Assembly: GCF_005954645.2 (NCBI RefSeq)
Contig: NZ_CP040695.2
Span: 4,092,001-4,156,000, forward strand
Length of the DNA stretch: 64,000 bases
Direction of reading: 5' to 3'
From: Nocardioides sp. S-1144
GTDB lineage: Bacteria > Actinomycetota > Actinomycetes > Propionibacteriales > Nocardioidaceae
The position numbers and the translations under genes are program-made. Of the stretch, positions 62,337 through 64,000 are shown one piece after another (the stretch's first letter is position 1; each line of letters opens with the position of its first letter). The notes beneath the pieces are model-generated. The model searched no databases. It had not been told where the DNA came from and worked only from the letters and a program-made list of their open reading frames with translations.

Positions 62337-63782
62337 TCAGAACAGCAGGGCCGAGGCCGGGTCCTCGAGGATGCCGGCGACGTCGGCGAGGAAGCGCGAG
62401 CCCTTCTCGCCGTCGATGTGGCGGTGGTCGAAGCTCAGCGCGAGCGTGGTGACGTGGCGGACGGCGATCTCGTCGACGCCGTCGCGCGTCACCACCCACG
62501 GCTGCTTGCGGATCGCGCCGAAGCAGAGGATCGCCGACTCGCCGGGGTTGATGATCGGCGTGCCGGCGTCGACGCCGAACACCCCGACGTTGGTGATGGT
62601 GAAGGTGCCGCCGGCCATGTCGGCCGGCTGCGTCCTCCCGTCGCGCGCGGTCGCGGTGAGGTCGCCGAGCGCCCCGGCGAGCTCGGGCAGCGAGAGCCGG
62701 TCGGCGTCCTTGACGTTCGGGACGACGAGCCCCCGCGGCGTGGCCGCGGCGATGCCGAGGTTCACGTAGTGCTTGAGGACGACCTCCTGGGCGGCCTCGT
62801 CCCAGAAGGAGTTGACCTCCGGGGTGCGGCGCACCGCCAGCAGGACCGCCTTCGCCAGCACCAGCAGCGGGTTGATCCTCACCTCGCGCAGCTCGCGGCG
62901 CTGCTTGAGCCGGGCCACCAGCTCGACGGTCGCGGTGGCGTCGACGGTGACCCACTCGGTCACGTGCGGCGCGGTGAAGGCCGACTGCGTCATCGCGCCG
63001 GCCATCATCTTGCGCACGCCCTTGACCGGCTCGCGCGTCTCGCGGACGCCGGCCGCGAGGCTCGTCGACATGACCGAGCTCGGCCCCGGGTCGACCGCGC
63101 CCCGGTAGGTCGTCCCCGCGGCGGCGTCCTCGACGTCCGCGCGGGTCACGGTGCCGTTCGGCCCGGACGTCGCGCAGGTGGCGAGGTCGACGCCGAGGTC
63201 CTTGGCGAGCTTGCGCACCGGCGGCTTGGCCAGCACCCGGACGTCGGCGGGCTGGGCCACCTCGGCCGCACGGGCCGGGACGGCGTCCTCGAGCTCGGCC
63301 GCCTCGACCAGCGGCGAGGCGAGCCCGGTCTCGAAGGAGGCCTGGGTCTGGATGTGGGTGGCCAGCGAGCCGCTGGCGACCTTGCGCGCCCGGCGGATCG
63401 GCCCGCGGTCGGCCTTGTTGCGACCGACCAGGCTCTCGCCCTCGCCGCCGCCGCTGGCGGCGGGGTTGGAGAGGTCGATGACCATGTCGCCGGGACCCGG
63501 CGGAGGGGCGTCGGGCGGGGTCGGGTCCTCGGCGGCGTCGGCCAACGCGGGCTCGCCGATCCGGATGATCGGGGTCCCGACGGCGACCATCTCGCCCTCG
63601 GGCACGAGCAGGGCGGTGACCTCGCCGGCGTAGGGCGACGGCAGCTCGACGAGCGACTTGGCGGTCTCGATCTCCACGACGATGTCGTTGATCGCGATGA
63701 CGTCGCCGACCTTGACCTTCCAGGTCACGATCTCGGCCTCGGTGAGGCCTTCGCCGACGTCGGGCAGGAGGTACTCGGGCAT
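62337..63782 (-). CDS. 2-oxoacid dehydrogenase complex E2 (dihydrolipoyl acyltransferase)
   Basis: A 481-residue E2 subunit. One lipoyl domain (EIETAKSLVELP, Lys ~43) is followed by a linker, a peripheral-subunit-binding domain (KPPVRKLAKDLGVD ~197, GPNGTVTRADVED) and the acyltransferase domain ending SFDHRHIDGEKG with the catalytic histidine (~456). It could serve branched-chain 2-oxoacid or pyruvate dehydrogenase; the gene order (E1-beta just upstream) fits the Bkd type of actinobacteria. Confidence 0.93.
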   Translation of the reverse strand: MPEYLLPDVGEGLTEAEIVTWKVKVGDVIAINDIVVEIETAKSLVELPSPYAGEVTALLVPEGEMVAVGTPIIRIGEPALADAAEDPTPPDAPPPGPGDMVIDLSNPAASGGGEGESLVGRNKADRGPIRRARKVASGSLATHIQTQASFETGLASPLVEAAELEDAVPARAAEVAQPADVRVLAKPPVRKLAKDLGVDLATCATSGPNGTVTRADVEDAAAGTTYRGAVDPGPSSVMSTSLAAGVRETREPVKGVRKMMAGAMTQSAFTAPHVTEWVTVDATATVELVARLKQRRELREVRINPLLVLAKAVLLAVRRTPEVNSFWDEAAQEVVLKHYVNLGIAAATPRGLVVPNVKDADRLSLPELAGALGDLTATARDGRTQPADMAGGTFTITNVGVFGVDAGTPIINPGESAILCFGAIRKQPWVVTRDGVDEIAVRHVTTLALSFDHRHIDGEKGSRFLADVAGILEDPASALLF

Positions 63783-63796
63783 GGGGGTCTCCTGGC

Positions 63797-64000
63797 CTAG
63801 AAGTCGAGGGAGCGGTCGACGGCGTCGAGCACCCGGTCGAGGTCGGGGAGGAAGTCCTCCTCGATCCGCGACGCCGGGTAGGGCGTGTCGAACCCGCCGA
63901 CGCGGAGCACCGGGGCCTCGAGGGAGTAGAAGCACTCCTCGGTGATCCGGGCGGCGAGCTCGGAGCCCAGGCCGAGGTTGACGTGCGCCTCGTGGACGAC
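63797..64000 (-). CDS. 2-oxoacid dehydrogenase E1-beta, 5' end outside window
   Basis: The last 67 codons of an E1-beta subunit are visible (HEAHVNLGLGSELAARI, FYSLEAPVLRVGGFDTPYPA, LDAVDRSLDF). These match the C-terminal transketolase domain of E1-beta. It is followed 14 bp later by the E2 gene, so the E1/E2 genes form an operon. Confidence 0.9.
   Translation of the reverse strand, partial: VVHEAHVNLGLGSELAARITEECFYSLEAPVLRVGGFDTPYPASRIEEDFLPDLDRVLDAVDRSLDF

Overview
The window is a gene-dense, very GC-rich stretch of a bacterial chromosome. Evidence for an actinobacterium includes frequent GTG starts, many GTGA/ATGA overlaps and the families present: an actinobacterial membrane iron-sulfur reductase, DUF222/HNH (13E12-like) genes, PknB-type kinases, a SigE-type ECF factor and a DesA3/Rv3230c-like desaturase pair. 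Gene content and style fit Nocardioidaceae (Nocardioides-like) best, but that is inference; there is no rRNA or ribosomal protein gene to test it.

Layout. 1-2.8 kb: histidine utilisation genes hutU (cut by the window edge) and hutH. 3.2-7 kb: a large membrane Fe-S reductase with a nine-copy GGSLFD tail. 7-13.4 kb: acetyltransferase, sodium:solute symporter with a small membrane partner, an RHH regulator/DUF4097/59-residue operon behind palindromic operators, a siderophore-interacting protein, and dCTP deaminase. 13.4-20.4 kb: SGNH hydrolase, tRNA-Gly(CCC), DUF2461, a sulfotransferase-like protein without its cofactor loop, Rrf2 regulator, acyl-CoA dehydrogenase, LysG/LysE pair. 20.4-27.4 kb: membrane and secreted proteins, an LLM oxidoreductase, YCII-like protein and phosphoglucomutase. 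27.5-39.4 kb is the most accessory part: a frameshifted HNH gene, a DinB protein, a frameshifted sigma-linked membrane protein with its ECF factor, a lone phage/plasmid-style helicase, a BCCT transporter, secreted orphans, and an NTF2/SDR operon with a divergent MerR regulator.

39.4-56.5 kb: LLM oxidoreductase, a DUF4397/sortase/membrane-protein operon, the acyl desaturase and its reductase with a divergent PucR-type regulator, an SGNH lipoprotein, an amidohydrolase, and two Ser/Thr kinases. One kinase is divergent from an ECF sigma factor fused by overlap to an M1 peptidase lipoprotein. 56.7-62.2 kb holds the most unusual locus: three overlapping genes encoding an Afp15-like AAA+ ATPase of the kind found in extracellular contractile injection systems (eCIS), a 1056-residue DUF4157 protein with an HEXXH motif, and a YbjN-fold chaperone-like protein. 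No sheath, tube or baseplate gene is visible. The window ends in a 2-oxoacid dehydrogenase E2 and the end of its E1-beta.

Two families of non-coding DNA recur. One is a 26-bp palindrome (GACCCGTC-N10-GACGGGTC) repeated on a strict 43-bp period. It forms arrays at three convergent gene junctions. The other is an ~83-bp nested palindrome built on GCAATTGCCGA/TCGGCAATTGC. Its inner stem differs between copies by paired, compensating changes.
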